DNA of 61,304 bases from QHYU01 sp041493955 (GTDB lineage: Bacteria; Acidobacteriota; Terriglobia; Acidiferrales; UBA7541). The position numbers and the translations under genes are program-made. The notes under the pieces were generated by a model. That model worked only from the letters and a program-made list of their open reading frames with translations, was not told where the DNA came from and searched no databases. Positions within the stretch are counted from its first letter, which is position 1, and every line of letters begins with the position of its first letter. The DNA is taken from contig JBGPZW010000002.1 in assembly GCA_041493955.1 (NCBI GenBank), positions 1 to 61,304 of the forward strand. Direction: 5' to 3'. Shown here one piece after another: positions 1-9,867 of the stretch.

Positions 1-1
1 A

Positions 2-40
2 ACGCGGATCGCCCTGCTGATTCGAGAGGAAGCGCTGTGA
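2..40 (+). CDS. C-terminal tail of an upstream gene (possibly tilS)
   Basis: A reading frame enters from the left edge and ends with TGA at 38-40, overlapping the GTG start of hpt by 3 nt (GTGA). Only 12 codons are visible (ending REEAL), so the product cannot be read from sequence. The order tilS-hpt-ftsH is a conserved neighbourhood in many bacteria, so tRNA(Ile)-lysidine synthetase is the first guess. That is inference from context only. Confidence 0.35.
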   Translation, partial: TRIALLIREEAL

Positions 41-624
41 AGGCTGGGCTGAAAGTGATGTATTCGCCGGCGCGGCTGGCGTCGCGCGTGGCCAGCCTGG
101 GGCGGGCCATCTCCCGCGACTACGCCGGCCGCACCCTGGACGTCGTGTTCATCTTGGAAAATGCCTTCATCTTCGGGGCCGACTTGGTCCGGCGGATCTC
201 CGGCCCGGTCATTTGCCATTTCGTGCGTTCGGAGATGCGGGATGTTACACTGGATGGGTATGATCGCCGGGAAGTTTTCTTCAGCCACCAGCCTCAGTTG
301 AAGGATCGCGACGTCCTGCTGGTAGACGCGGTGTTGCATACCGGCGTGACCCAGGATTTCCTGGTCAAGCGGCTGCTGGAAAGCCGTCCCCGCTCCTTGC
401 GCTTGGCTGTCCTAGTGGACAAGCCCCAGGACCGCAAGGTGAACCTGCAGCCGGATTACTTTGGTTTTGTGGCTGCTTCTAATCAACTGGCGGGCTATGG
501 ATTGTCCGGTGGGCGGGGATGGTATCGCAACCTACCCTACGTCGGCCTGCTCGGCGGAGCGGGGCGGCGCGCGGCCGGGATGTGGGGCAAGCCAGCGCGC
601 AGATCCCGCGGCCGGGCCCGGTAG
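37..624 (+). CDS. hpt: Hypoxanthine phosphoribosyltransferase-like protein
   Basis: Type I phosphoribosyltransferase of about 195 residues, expected to salvage hypoxanthine or guanine with PRPP in the cytoplasm. The order of elements fits the Hpt family: an N-terminal helix, a hydrophobic strand (DVVFILENAFIF) and a PRPP-binding strand-loop (VLLVDAVLHTGVT) near residues 90-105. The loop is atypical. Hpt enzymes usually have two acidic residues and a second Asp before TG, as in (V/I)DD(I/V)xDTG; here they read Asp-Ala and His. GTG start with GAGAGGA at 24-30 as ribosome site. It lies 18 nt upstream of ftsH, matching the conserved hpt-ftsH pairing. The altered loop leaves substrate specificity uncertain. 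Confidence 0.8.
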   Translation: MKAGLKVMYSPARLASRVASLGRAISRDYAGRTLDVVFILENAFIFGADLVRRISGPVICHFVRSEMRDVTLDGYDRREVFFSHQPQLKDRDVLLVDAVLHTGVTQDFLVKRLLESRPRSLRLAVLVDKPQDRKVNLQPDYFGFVAASNQLAGYGLSGGRGWYRNLPYVGLLGGAGRRAAGMWGKPARRSRGRAR

Positions 625-642
625 CTGAGGCGAGGTAAAGCC

Positions 643-2577
<1,935 letters not shown>

Positions 2578-2633
2578 GACTGGCCGGCCCGCCTGATCCT
2601 CTACTAGCCTCGCGCGACACACCTCTGCTGGCG

Positions 2634-2639
2634 TAGAAT
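2634..2639 (+). promoter_or_regulatory. Candidate -10 box (TAGAAT), leaderless start
   Basis: TAGAAT ends 6 nt before the ATG at 2646, so transcription would begin at or next to the start codon. There is no Shine-Dalgarno sequence before this ATG. No convincing -35 was found. Confidence 0.45.
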
Positions 2640-2645
2640 ACAGCC

Positions 2646-2954
2646 ATGGCGAAGAAGGCTGCACCGCCGGTCGAGGTCACCTGCCCTTGCTGCAAGGCCA
2701 AGCTCACCGTGGACGCACAGCTTGCCGTGGTGCTCTTCCACGAGCCCCCGCCCAGGATCGCGCCGGACGTGGACATCAGCGACGCCGCGCGCATTCTGCA
2801 GGACCAAGCGCAGCGCCGCGAAGACAAATTCCGCGAGTCCTGGGAAGCCGAGAAGAATAAAGAAGACGTGCTCACCCGCAAGTTTGAAGAAGCCTTGAAG
2901 AAAGCCAAAGATCAACCGGTCGAAAAGCCCCTGCGCGATTTCGACATCGATTAA
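2646..2954 (+). CDS. Small CPCC zinc-ribbon protein, conserved hypothetical
   Basis: 102 residues. An N-terminal CPCC motif (residues 13-16) sits in a short beta-like segment and resembles half of a zinc knuckle. A charged, helix-forming second half (about 45-95) looks like a coiled coil and could dimerise, which would supply four cysteines for one metal. Function is unknown. It sits between ftsH and the VWA protein with its own promoter-like box. The ATG has no Shine-Dalgarno sequence, and a TAGAAT box immediately upstream suggests a leaderless mRNA. Confidence 0.75.
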   Translation: MAKKAAPPVEVTCPCCKAKLTVDAQLAVVLFHEPPPRIAPDVDISDAARILQDQAQRREDKFRESWEAEKNKEDVLTRKFEEALKKAKDQPVEKPLRDFDID

Positions 2955-2990
2955 CTCGCGAGGGTCACGCCTCTGGCATACTGCTCCGCT

Positions 2991-4208
2991 GTGCGGGAAT
3001 CGAAGCGCATTGCGTCGCGTCTCCTCGCTGCCGTTGTGGCCGTGGTTTTCTTGGTGGTGCCGGCGCTCCCTGCCCAGCAGCAACCCGACCAGAAACTCCA
3101 ACCGAAGCCCAAGAAGAGAGCGAAGCTGCCACGGCCACGGCGGCTCGATCGTGGCGTGACGCTGCGGCGCGACTCCGCCACGGGCGAATTGCGGGAGGTT
3201 TCTGTGCCGGCGGGCGGGCCGGCAACCGTGTCCGGCGCCGCGCGAGCGCCGGAGGCGATCCGCGCCCGCGTGAGTCTGGTCGAAGTGGCCTGCAACGTGT
3301 TCGCCTCTGACGGCACGCCGCTGCGCGGGCTGGGCCGCGGCGATTTCCGCCTCTTTGAGGATGGCGTCCCGCAGGCGATCGCCCACTTCGACGCCTCGAG
3401 CGAGCCTGCCAGCATCGCCCTGGTGCTCGACGCCAGCCCCAGCGTCTTCCGCGAACTGACGGAGATGAAAGCAGCCGCGCGCACACTCGCCAAGGAGATC
3501 TCGTTGCAGGATGAAGTGGCCGTGGTCGCGTTCGCCGGCGAAACGCAGCTCCTGCTCCCGTTCTCGCGCGATCGCATCCTGCTCGAACGCGCGATTGCCT
3601 CGCCGGCGCTTGCCCAGGTAGCCGACTCGCGCGAGTCAAACATCTACCAGGCGGTGTACTTCGCCGCGCGGGAGCTCTTCCGCGGCCGCACCGGCCGGAA
3701 AGCCATCGTCCTGCTCACCGACGGCCAGGACAGCGGCCTGGGCCTCGGTTGGAACCCGACGAGCGCCCTGCCGCAGCCGGGCCAGCGCGCCAACCGGCTG
3801 GCCTTTGAGGATGTCGCGCGGGAACTGGCTGCTGACGGCGTCGAGGTGTACGCGATTTCCACGCAACCCCGGCCGCGCGCCATGACTGACGCGTGGCTCG
3901 CGGCGCGCCGTAGCGAGATGCTCGTCACGCCGGCGGCGCGCGACCTGGGGATGCCGCACTACACGCTGTATCTGGCTGAACTGGTGCGCCGCGCCGGCGG
4001 ACAGCTCTATTTCCTGCGCGAGATTGGAACGCTGAGCGAAGTCTATCGCCGCATCGCCGCGAATCTGACCTCCCAATACACCCTGGGCTACTACCCCTCC
4101 GCGGGACTCACCCGGTCAGGCTGGCGGGCACTGCGCGTCGAGTTGGCGGCCCCTCGCGACGCGCGCCTCACGCATCGCGTCGCCTACTACGTTCCCGCAG
4201 GACCTTGA
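2991..4208 (+). CDS. Secreted VWFA-related acidobacterial-type protein
   Basis: 405 residues with an N-terminal signal peptide (hydrophobic stretch about 10-27, then ALPAQ). A proline/lysine-rich linker precedes a von Willebrand factor A domain from about residue 85. The domain has a degenerate MIDAS start DASPS (family usually DxSxS), an internal TD motif in LLTDGQDSG, and a C-terminal strand YTLGYYPS typical of this acidobacterial VWA group. It probably mediates protein-protein contacts outside the cytoplasmic membrane; the partner is unknown. The GTG start lies 37 nt after the preceding gene, with a weak CATACT box 8 nt upstream and no ribosome site. Confidence 0.85.
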   Translation: MRESKRIASRLLAAVVAVVFLVVPALPAQQQPDQKLQPKPKKRAKLPRPRRLDRGVTLRRDSATGELREVSVPAGGPATVSGAARAPEAIRARVSLVEVACNVFASDGTPLRGLGRGDFRLFEDGVPQAIAHFDASSEPASIALVLDASPSVFRELTEMKAAARTLAKEISLQDEVAVVAFAGETQLLLPFSRDRILLERAIASPALAQVADSRESNIYQAVYFAARELFRGRTGRKAIVLLTDGQDSGLGLGWNPTSALPQPGQRANRLAFEDVARELAADGVEVYAISTQPRPRAMTDAWLAARRSEMLVTPAARDLGMPHYTLYLAELVRRAGGQLYFLREIGTLSEVYRRIAANLTSQYTLGYYPSAGLTRSGWRALRVELAAPRDARLTHRVAYYVPAGP

Positions 4209-4219
4209 GAAGTCTGGAT

Positions 4220-4317
4220 TGTCATCCCGAGCGAAGCGAGGGATCCCTCTGAGGGTTTTGACGTCGACGTGATTACGCGGTGGCCCCCCTCGCAAGGTTT
4301 CCCCGACGAAGTCGGGG
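4220..4317. repeat. REP-like palindromic repeat pair
   Basis: The first palindrome (4220-4246) has ATCCC/GGGAT outer arms around GAGCGAAGCGA. The second (4301-4317) is a perfect hairpin: CCCCGAC, loop GAA, GTCGGGG. Similar elements occur at 11932-11976 and 43181-43264. They fill the gap between the VWA gene and folP. Confidence 0.65.
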
Positions 4318-4376
4318 CTCGGGACAAGTTCCGGCCGCCGCTACACAAACCCGCCACCCGGCACGCGGCGGTGTGG

Positions 4377-4382
4377 TTTAAT
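4377..4382 (+). promoter_or_regulatory. Candidate -10 box (TTTAAT) for folP
   Basis: TTTAAT (5 of 6 to TATAAT) ends 8 nt before the folP ATG, giving an essentially leaderless transcript. No ribosome site precedes the ATG. Confidence 0.4.
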
Positions 4383-4390
4383 CGCTGGCC

Positions 4391-5308
4391 ATGATTCGGC
4401 GCAGAATCTTCCGCCTGCGGCTGCCCACGCGCACGCTCGTGTTGGGCCGGCGCACGCTGGTGATGGGCGTGCTCAACGTCACGCCGGACAGTTTCGCGGA
4501 CGGCGGGCTGTTTTTTGACCCAGGCAAGGCGATTGAGCGTGCCTTGGCGATCGAGAGCGCCGGCGCGGACATCCTCGACATCGGCGGCGAATCCACGCGT
4601 CCGGGCTCGGTGGGAATTTCAGCCGAAGAGGAACTCCAGCGCGTCCTGCTCGTCCTGGAAGGCCTGCGCGGCAGGTTGAGCATCCCCATCTCGATTGACA
4701 CGCGGAAGTCCGCCGTGGCTGAAGCCGCCGTGGCCGCCGGCGCAGAGATGATCAATGACGTTTCCGCGCTGCGCTCCGACCCGGCGCTCGCCGAACTCGC
4801 GCGGCGCCATCGCGTGCCGCTCATCCTGATGCACATGCGCGGCGTGCCGCGTACGATGCAGAAGCACCCGTTTGCGCGCAACGTCCTGCGCGACGTCGCC
4901 GCTGGCCTGCGCGCCGCCGTGGCACGCGCGCGCAAAACGGGCGTCTCCTGGACGCAAATCGTCGTCGACCCGGGCATTGGCTTCGGCAAGAGTTTTAAGC
5001 AGAATTTCGAGCTGCTGGCCCGCCTGCCCGAACTCGCGCGCCTCGGCTATCCGCTCCTGATTGGCACTTCCCGCAAGACTTTTATCGGGGCCGCGCTGGC
5101 GCGTGCCCGCGCGTCGGAGACGGGAGAACCTGTGAGGAAACATTCCCGGGAAGGTGTCGAACCTTTGGCCGTCAGCGAGCGCCTCTGGGGCACCGCCGCG
5201 ACAGTGGCCGCCTCCATCTTGGGCGGCGCGCACATCGTCCGCGTCCACGACGTCGCCGAAATGGTCCAGGTGGCTCGCATCACCGACGCAGTTCTCTCGG
5301 CCCGCTGA
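4391..5308 (+). CDS. folP: Dihydropteroate synthase
   Basis: Condenses para-aminobenzoate with 6-hydroxymethyl-7,8-dihydropterin diphosphate to give dihydropteroate in folate synthesis. TIM-barrel signatures are clear: MGVLNVTPDSFADGG near residues 28-42, DIGGESTRPG near 62, SIDT near 99, NDVSA near 118, and GTSRKTFI near 230. It has 305 residues, slightly longer than usual because of an insertion of about 20 charged residues after the GTSRK segment. No other folate genes are adjacent. The ATG without a ribosome site is supported by the TTTAAT box just upstream. Confidence 0.96.
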   Translation: MIRRRIFRLRLPTRTLVLGRRTLVMGVLNVTPDSFADGGLFFDPGKAIERALAIESAGADILDIGGESTRPGSVGISAEEELQRVLLVLEGLRGRLSIPISIDTRKSAVAEAAVAAGAEMINDVSALRSDPALAELARRHRVPLILMHMRGVPRTMQKHPFARNVLRDVAAGLRAAVARARKTGVSWTQIVVDPGIGFGKSFKQNFELLARLPELARLGYPLLIGTSRKTFIGAALARARASETGEPVRKHSREGVEPLAVSERLWGTAATVAASILGGAHIVRVHDVAEMVQVARITDAVLSAR

Positions 5309-5324
5309 CGGCGTATTCCTGCGC

Positions 5325-5330
5325 TATAAT
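5325..5330 (+). promoter_or_regulatory. -10 box TATAAT upstream of the M28 peptidase gene
   Basis: Perfect TATAAT 70 nt before the ATG at 5401. The -35 region is poor. The transcript would carry a leader with GAGGAG at 5387-5392. Confidence 0.5.
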
Positions 5331-5400
5331 CCGCGGACTGTTGTCGTGCCTGTGTGGAGCGCCACAGGCCACACGGCTTCCCTACTGAGGAGTGACACAC

Positions 5401-6975
5401 ATGCCTCTACACAAATGCTTGCCCCCTGCGTCCGTCCTTACTTGCCTCCTGCTTTCCCTGCTTCCGGGGGCGGCGCAGATACCACCCGTCAAGCCGGACA
5501 CGCTAGCGCCGAAGGTCCAGGGCACCGGCGGCTGCTCGGCCGAGCCTTCCGCGTCACTCTGCGAGGAGGCGAATCGGAAAATCATTGCCAATGCCCTGGG
5601 ACCGTCGCCCCTTGAGGAAAACCTGCGCCGGTTGACCGACGAGATCGGCGGGCGGATGACCGGCTCGGCGGCGATGAGCCGCGCGGTGGCCTGGGGGGTT
5701 GCCGCGTTCCGCGCCGCGGGCGTGGACGCCGTGCAGACGGAGAAGTACACCATCCCGCTGACATGGCGCGAGGGAGCCACGCGGCTCGAGGTTTTGTCGC
5801 CCACACCCTTCCCGGTGCGTCTGGTCTCGCTGGCTTGGTCGCCGCCCACTCCGGCCGCAGGCCTGGAAGCGAATGTGGTGGACGTCGGCGAAGGCGGTGA
5901 GACCGACTTCGCGCGCGCGGGCGGCGCGGTCCGGGGCGCCATCCTGCTGGTGCACTCGGAGATCGGGAAAGCCTGGGAGGATCTGTTCAACGATTATCTG
6001 CGCGCGCCGGGGATTATTGATCGCGCGGTGAAGTCGGGCGCTACGGCGATCCTCTGGATGTCCACGCGCGAACGCGGGCTGCTCTACCGCCATCAGAATT
6101 CGCTGGTCACTGGCGAGCTGGACCGTTTGCCGCAGGCCATCGTGACGCGGGAAGATGCGCACCGCCTGGCGCGCTTCCTGGCCGCCGGGCACGCGGTGCG
6201 GGTACGTCTCACCATGCCCAATGAAGTCGGCGCGCCGGTCGAGCAGGAAAACGTCGTCGCCGAGATCCGCGGCCGCGAGAAGCCCGATGAATTCGTCCTG
6301 CTGGGCGCGCATCTCGATTCTTGGGAGCTGGGCACCGGCGCGCTCGACAACGGCTGCAACGCCGCGCTGGTGGTCGAGGCGGCACGCGCCATTGAGGCCA
6401 CCGGCCTGCGCCCGCGGCGCACCATCCGGTTTGTGCTGTTCTCCGGCGAAGAGCAGGGCACGCTGGGTTCCTGGGCCTACGTGCGCGCGCACCGCGCGGA
6501 ACTCGACCGTGCCGTGGCGGTGGTGGTTTATGACGCGGGCATCGGCCGCGTCACCGGCTATTCGCTGGGCGGGCGCAAGGACATCGAAGCCGCCGTCCGC
6601 GAAATCCTGAAGTCGGTGGAGTCCTGGGGCGCAAATCGGCACACCGCCGATGCGTTCTTCGGCACCGACAATCTAGATTTTCTGCTCGAGGGCGTACCTA
6701 CCCTCGTCGCCAACCAGGAGGAAGCTAACTACCTGCCCAACTATCACGCCTCCTCGGACACCTTCGACAAAGTGGACATCCGCGAACTGAAGCTGCACAC
6801 CGCGCTTGCTGCGGTCACCGTCTTCGGCATCGCCGAGCGCGCCGAGCGGCTGGGGAAGCGGCAGTCGCGCGCCGAAATTGAAGCCCTGATGAAGGAGACC
6901 GGCCTCGACAAGCAGATGCAGACCTTGGGCTACTGGCCGATGTGGGAGCAGAAACAGCGCGGCCGCCAACCCTAG
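5401..6975 (+). CDS. Secreted M28-family zinc aminopeptidase
   Basis: 524 residues with a cleavable signal peptide (cleavage near GAAQ, about residue 23). A central segment about 130-240 resembles the protease-associated insertion found in M28 enzymes. The catalytic domain carries the expected order: GAHLDSWELG and GALDNG (His/Asp metal ligands), SGEEQG (general base and ligand Glu), YDAG (Asp), and NYHASSDT (His). It probably degrades peptides in the periplasm or outside the cell. The ATG at 5401 is chosen because GAGGAG (5387-5392) is 8 nt upstream; a GTG 9 nt earlier falls inside that ribosome site. Confidence 0.92.
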   Translation: MPLHKCLPPASVLTCLLLSLLPGAAQIPPVKPDTLAPKVQGTGGCSAEPSASLCEEANRKIIANALGPSPLEENLRRLTDEIGGRMTGSAAMSRAVAWGVAAFRAAGVDAVQTEKYTIPLTWREGATRLEVLSPTPFPVRLVSLAWSPPTPAAGLEANVVDVGEGGETDFARAGGAVRGAILLVHSEIGKAWEDLFNDYLRAPGIIDRAVKSGATAILWMSTRERGLLYRHQNSLVTGELDRLPQAIVTREDAHRLARFLAAGHAVRVRLTMPNEVGAPVEQENVVAEIRGREKPDEFVLLGAHLDSWELGTGALDNGCNAALVVEAARAIEATGLRPRRTIRFVLFSGEEQGTLGSWAYVRAHRAELDRAVAVVVYDAGIGRVTGYSLGGRKDIEAAVREILKSVESWGANRHTADAFFGTDNLDFLLEGVPTLVANQEEANYLPNYHASSDTFDKVDIRELKLHTALAAVTVFGIAERAERLGKRQSRAEIEALMKETGLDKQMQTLGYWPMWEQKQRGRQP

Positions 6976-7029
6976 CGCGAACACAGCGGCACGCTGCGGC
7001 GCTTTTCTGCCGCGCGGGGCCACTCACGT

Positions 7030-7035
7030 TATAAT
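7030..7035 (+). promoter_or_regulatory. -10 box TATAAT, leaderless start of ruvX
   Basis: Perfect TATAAT ending 8 nt before the ATG at 7044, so the mRNA should begin 1-3 nt from the start codon. The -35 is weak. It likely drives the ruvX-mltG-hypothetical run. Confidence 0.5.
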
Positions 7036-7043
7036 ATTCAGAT

Positions 7044-7568
7044 ATGACTTCTTCTCCGCGCGCGTCACTCTCTGCCGGCGAATCGCCTGCCGCACGAACC
7101 TCTGCGTTGCCGCTCGCCCCGGTCCTCGCCGTGGATTACGGCCGCCGCCGCATCGGCCTGGCGCTGTCCGACGCGCTGGGGCTGACCGCGCAGCCGTTGG
7201 CCACGCTCACGCGCTCCAACCGCCGCAACGATCTGCGCCGCCTCCGCGAAATTGTGCGTGTCCATGGCGTTCGGCTCATCCTGGTGGGCCACCCGGTCCA
7301 TCTGGACGGCAGCCCGAGCGAGATGGCCGAGGAAGCGGCGCGCTTTGCCGCGCGCCTCGCAAAGCACCTGGGGCTGCCGGTGCAACTGGTGGACGAGCGC
7401 TTGAGCAGTTGGGAAGCGCAGCAGCTCCAGCCGCGGGAAACTCACGCGCGCAAGCGCATTGCCGGGCGAGGCCGTAAAAACGCAGCGCAACTCGACCAGG
7501 TCGCTGCGGCCGTGATCCTGCGCGGCTACTTGGACCGAGAACACGCCCGCAAGCAGGCCAGGGGCTGA
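7044..7568 (+). CDS. ruvX: Putative pre-16S rRNA nuclease (YqgF/RuvX family)
   Basis: RNase H-fold protein expected to help mature the 16S rRNA 5' end. It has the family motif VDYGRRRIGLALSD near residues 30-43, a conserved LVGHP segment near 91, and the C-terminal DERLSS motif near 121; these carry the acidic catalytic residues. At 174 residues it is longer than the usual 140 owing to a 25-residue low-complexity N-terminus. The upstream TATAAT box supports this ATG. mltG follows after a single nucleotide, so the two are co-transcribed, as in many bacteria. Confidence 0.93.
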   Translation: MTSSPRASLSAGESPAARTSALPLAPVLAVDYGRRRIGLALSDALGLTAQPLATLTRSNRRNDLRRLREIVRVHGVRLILVGHPVHLDGSPSEMAEEAARFAARLAKHLGLPVQLVDERLSSWEAQQLQPRETHARKRIAGRGRKNAAQLDQVAAAVILRGYLDREHARKQARG

Positions 7569-7569
7569 C

Positions 7570-8661
7570 ATGCGGCGCATCCTACTCATCGTTTTCCTGG
7601 GCCTCGTCCTGCTGGTCGGATGGCTCTGGACCGCGCTCTATCGGCCCTACCAGGGTTTCCCCCAGGAAGGCGCTTTCGTGGAGGTGCCCCGCGGCGCATC
7701 AGGGAAAGCCATCGCACGCCTGCTGGCCGAAAAGGGTGTGGTGCGCAGCCGCCTCGCCTTTGAGCTGCTCTGCCGCTGGCGCGCCGGGCGCAAGCTCGAG
7801 GCCGGTGAATATTTCTTCGACCGCCCGCAGACCGCCTTTCAGGTGTTTGCCGTCATCGCCGAAGGCCGCGTGTACGTGAAGTCGGTCACGGTGCCGGAAG
7901 GCTTCACGATGTTCGACATTGCCGGCCTGATGGAACGCGAGGGATTCACCACCCGCGCCGCTTTCCTCAAGGCCGTGCGCGATACCTCGCCCATTCACGA
8001 CTTGGCCCCCGCGGCCGGTGGCCTGGAGGGTTTCCTCTTTCCTGCGACCTACCAGTTTCCGCGCCGTGTCTCCGCGCAGGAGATTGTGATCGCGATGGTC
8101 GAGCGCTTCCGCCGGACCTGGGCCTCACTGCCCGAAGCTGCCCGCAATCGTGCCGGGCTTTCCGTGGGCGAAGCGGTGACGCTGGCCTCGCTGGTCGAAC
8201 GCGAAACTTCGGTGCGCGAAGAACGGCCCTTGGTCGCCGGCGTCTTCACCAACCGGCTGCGCCGCGGAGTCGCCCTGCAATGCGATCCCACCGTGATTTA
8301 CGCGCTCGAGCTCGCCGACCGATACAGCGGTAAACTCGATTCCGGCGATTTGCGCTTCGATTCGCCCTACAATACCTACCGCTACCGCGGCCTCCCGCCC
8401 GGACCGATCGCCAACCCGGGCGAGGCTTCGCTGCGCGCGGCGCTGGAGCCATCCGACGTGAACTATCTCTACTTCGTGGCCAACACCGAGGGCGGGCACT
8501 TCTTCAGCGAGACCCTCGAGGAGCACAACCGGAACGTGGCGCGCTACCGCCGCCTGCTCGCCCAGAACGGCCAGGGGCAAAACGGCGGCGAAAAGCCGCA
8601 GGAAACCACGCCCGTCCCGCCACCGGGGAGAAAAAAGAACAACCGCAAGGGGCCACGATGA
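7570..8661 (+). CDS. mltG: Endolytic murein transglycosylase MltG
   Basis: Cuts nascent peptidoglycan glycan strands at the inner membrane. One membrane anchor (residues 2-21) is followed by a LysM-like subdomain and the YceG domain. The catalytic glutamate is most likely E210 in SLVERET, by position relative to E. coli MltG. The conserved SPYNTYRYRGLPPGPI segment near 257 is intact. The 363-residue length is typical, with an added basic, proline-rich tail. It follows ruvX by 1 nt and overlaps the next gene by 4 nt (ATGA). Confidence 0.96.
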   Translation: MRRILLIVFLGLVLLVGWLWTALYRPYQGFPQEGAFVEVPRGASGKAIARLLAEKGVVRSRLAFELLCRWRAGRKLEAGEYFFDRPQTAFQVFAVIAEGRVYVKSVTVPEGFTMFDIAGLMEREGFTTRAAFLKAVRDTSPIHDLAPAAGGLEGFLFPATYQFPRRVSAQEIVIAMVERFRRTWASLPEAARNRAGLSVGEAVTLASLVERETSVREERPLVAGVFTNRLRRGVALQCDPTVIYALELADRYSGKLDSGDLRFDSPYNTYRYRGLPPGPIANPGEASLRAALEPSDVNYLYFVANTEGGHFFSETLEEHNRNVARYRRLLAQNGQGQNGGEKPQETTPVPPPGRKKNNRKGPR

Positions 8662-9221
8662 AGCAGACCTCACATCCCACCAAGAAGGCGAAGATTCTGG
8701 AGATCGCGCGCGAACTGGGCGTGGCGCGCTTCACTCCCGCCGAGGTCGAACAAATCCGCCGGCAGATGATCGCGCGGCTGGGCGCCTCGGGGAAAACTTC
8801 GCCCGACTATATCGCCGGGGTGCTGGAGACGGCCGGGTTGCGCGTAGTGTGGTCCACGCGCGCCGACACCGAAGGCCGCTATGAAGAGGAGTTCCACGAC
8901 CTGCTGCACTTCGCCGACCTGGACGAGGCGGAGATGTGCATCGTGCGCCTCGATGAGCTGCTGCGAAAGTTTCGCGCCGAGAGCGAACGCGCCGCGGTCG
9001 AACGCGTGCTCGAGGTGGCACGATTAGGCCGGCGCCGCGCCGAGATGATCGCGCGCAACCCCAAGGTGGACACAGCCAAGCGCGCCGAAAAGCAGGAAGT
9101 GATGCAGTGGTTCAAGATCTGGCTCGAAACACCGGATACATTCTTCGACTGGCTGGAGGTGCGCAAGCAGTCGCCTGATTTCCAGCGGCGCTTTGCCGCG
9201 CCCAATGAGGCCGAAGCGTAG
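8658..9221 (+). CDS. Conserved hypothetical, mostly helical
   Basis: 187 residues, strongly charged and predicted helical, without signal peptide, membrane segment or recognised domain. The segment from about 60 to 115 is rich in Glu, Leu and Arg, with an EEEFHDLLHFADLDEAE stretch. The start overlaps the mltG stop (ATGA), so translation is probably coupled. Position in the ruvX-mltG operon suggests a conserved role, but no function can be inferred. Confidence 0.75.
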   Translation: MKQTSHPTKKAKILEIARELGVARFTPAEVEQIRRQMIARLGASGKTSPDYIAGVLETAGLRVVWSTRADTEGRYEEEFHDLLHFADLDEAEMCIVRLDELLRKFRAESERAAVERVLEVARLGRRRAEMIARNPKVDTAKRAEKQEVMQWFKIWLETPDTFFDWLEVRKQSPDFQRRFAAPNEAEA

Positions 9222-9792
9222 GCCGCGCGTGGCGACACTCAGCTACCGCCTCGAAGTCGAGCCACTCGATCTCGGCGAGGACGTCAAGGCCGTGGGCCTC
9301 GAGCTGATCGACCGGGAAAACCGCGAGCCCGTCCGCGGCCCTGAGGCCGCCCGCATCTGGAGCGTGGTCCTGGCGTCGCTCGCTGCCGCCGAGCTCTGGT
9401 CGCTGGACTTCTTCAGTCACTTCGACCGCCTGCGCGACTTCTGCCGGTCGCACGGCATCGCGTTTCGCGAAGCGGCGAAGCGCTGCATCGTCATCGCTTC
9501 GCCTGGCCCCGAGTCGCTGACCGCGCTGCTGGAGCGTTTTGAAGGTGAGACCTTTGGCGTCCGTGCCGGCGCGCCGCTGGTCGCGGGCGACCCAGCGGTC
9601 GAAGGTGATCTCGCGCGCCGTGGCGTGGATGGCTATCATCCCGTGTTCGCCAACTATCTCTTTTGCGGCGTGTGCGACTTCGAGAACGGCTTCCTGACCC
9701 TGCTTACCAACCGCTTGTGGGCCAGCGAGGTTATCCGCCGCGTTCGTCCCGTGCTCGAAGGCCTCGCCGTCGAGGTGGCCCGCCCGCAGTAG
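9205..9792 (+). CDS. Conserved hypothetical protein
   Basis: 195 residues in a different frame from the previous gene, overlapping its end by 17 nt. There is no signal peptide. The middle holds an alternating pattern (SLDFFSHFDRLRDFC, then RCIVIASPGPESLTALLERF) compatible with an alpha/beta fold. Two Cys in LFCGVC near residue 155 could bind metal or be redox active. ATG at 9205 preferred over TTG at 9193 and GTG at 9229. Last gene of the ruvX run; no family recognised. Confidence 0.7.
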   Translation: MRPKRRPRVATLSYRLEVEPLDLGEDVKAVGLELIDRENREPVRGPEAARIWSVVLASLAAAELWSLDFFSHFDRLRDFCRSHGIAFREAAKRCIVIASPGPESLTALLERFEGETFGVRAGAPLVAGDPAVEGDLARRGVDGYHPVFANYLFCGVCDFENGFLTLLTNRLWASEVIRRVRPVLEGLAVEVARPQ

Positions 9793-9823
9793 CCGCGTTT
9801 GCGCGCGCTCCAAGCGTGCTTGG

Positions 9824-9852
9824 TTGACACCCCCGCGAGCGGTCGCTAGACT
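9824..9852 (+). promoter_or_regulatory. Sigma-70-type promoter for the lipoprotein-permease operon
   Basis: TTGACA at 9824-9829, 17-nt spacer, TAGACT at 9847-9852. The predicted start near 9859 leaves a leader of only about 9 nt before GTG 9868. Confidence 0.7.
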
Positions 9853-9867
9853 GCTCGTTTTCTCTTT

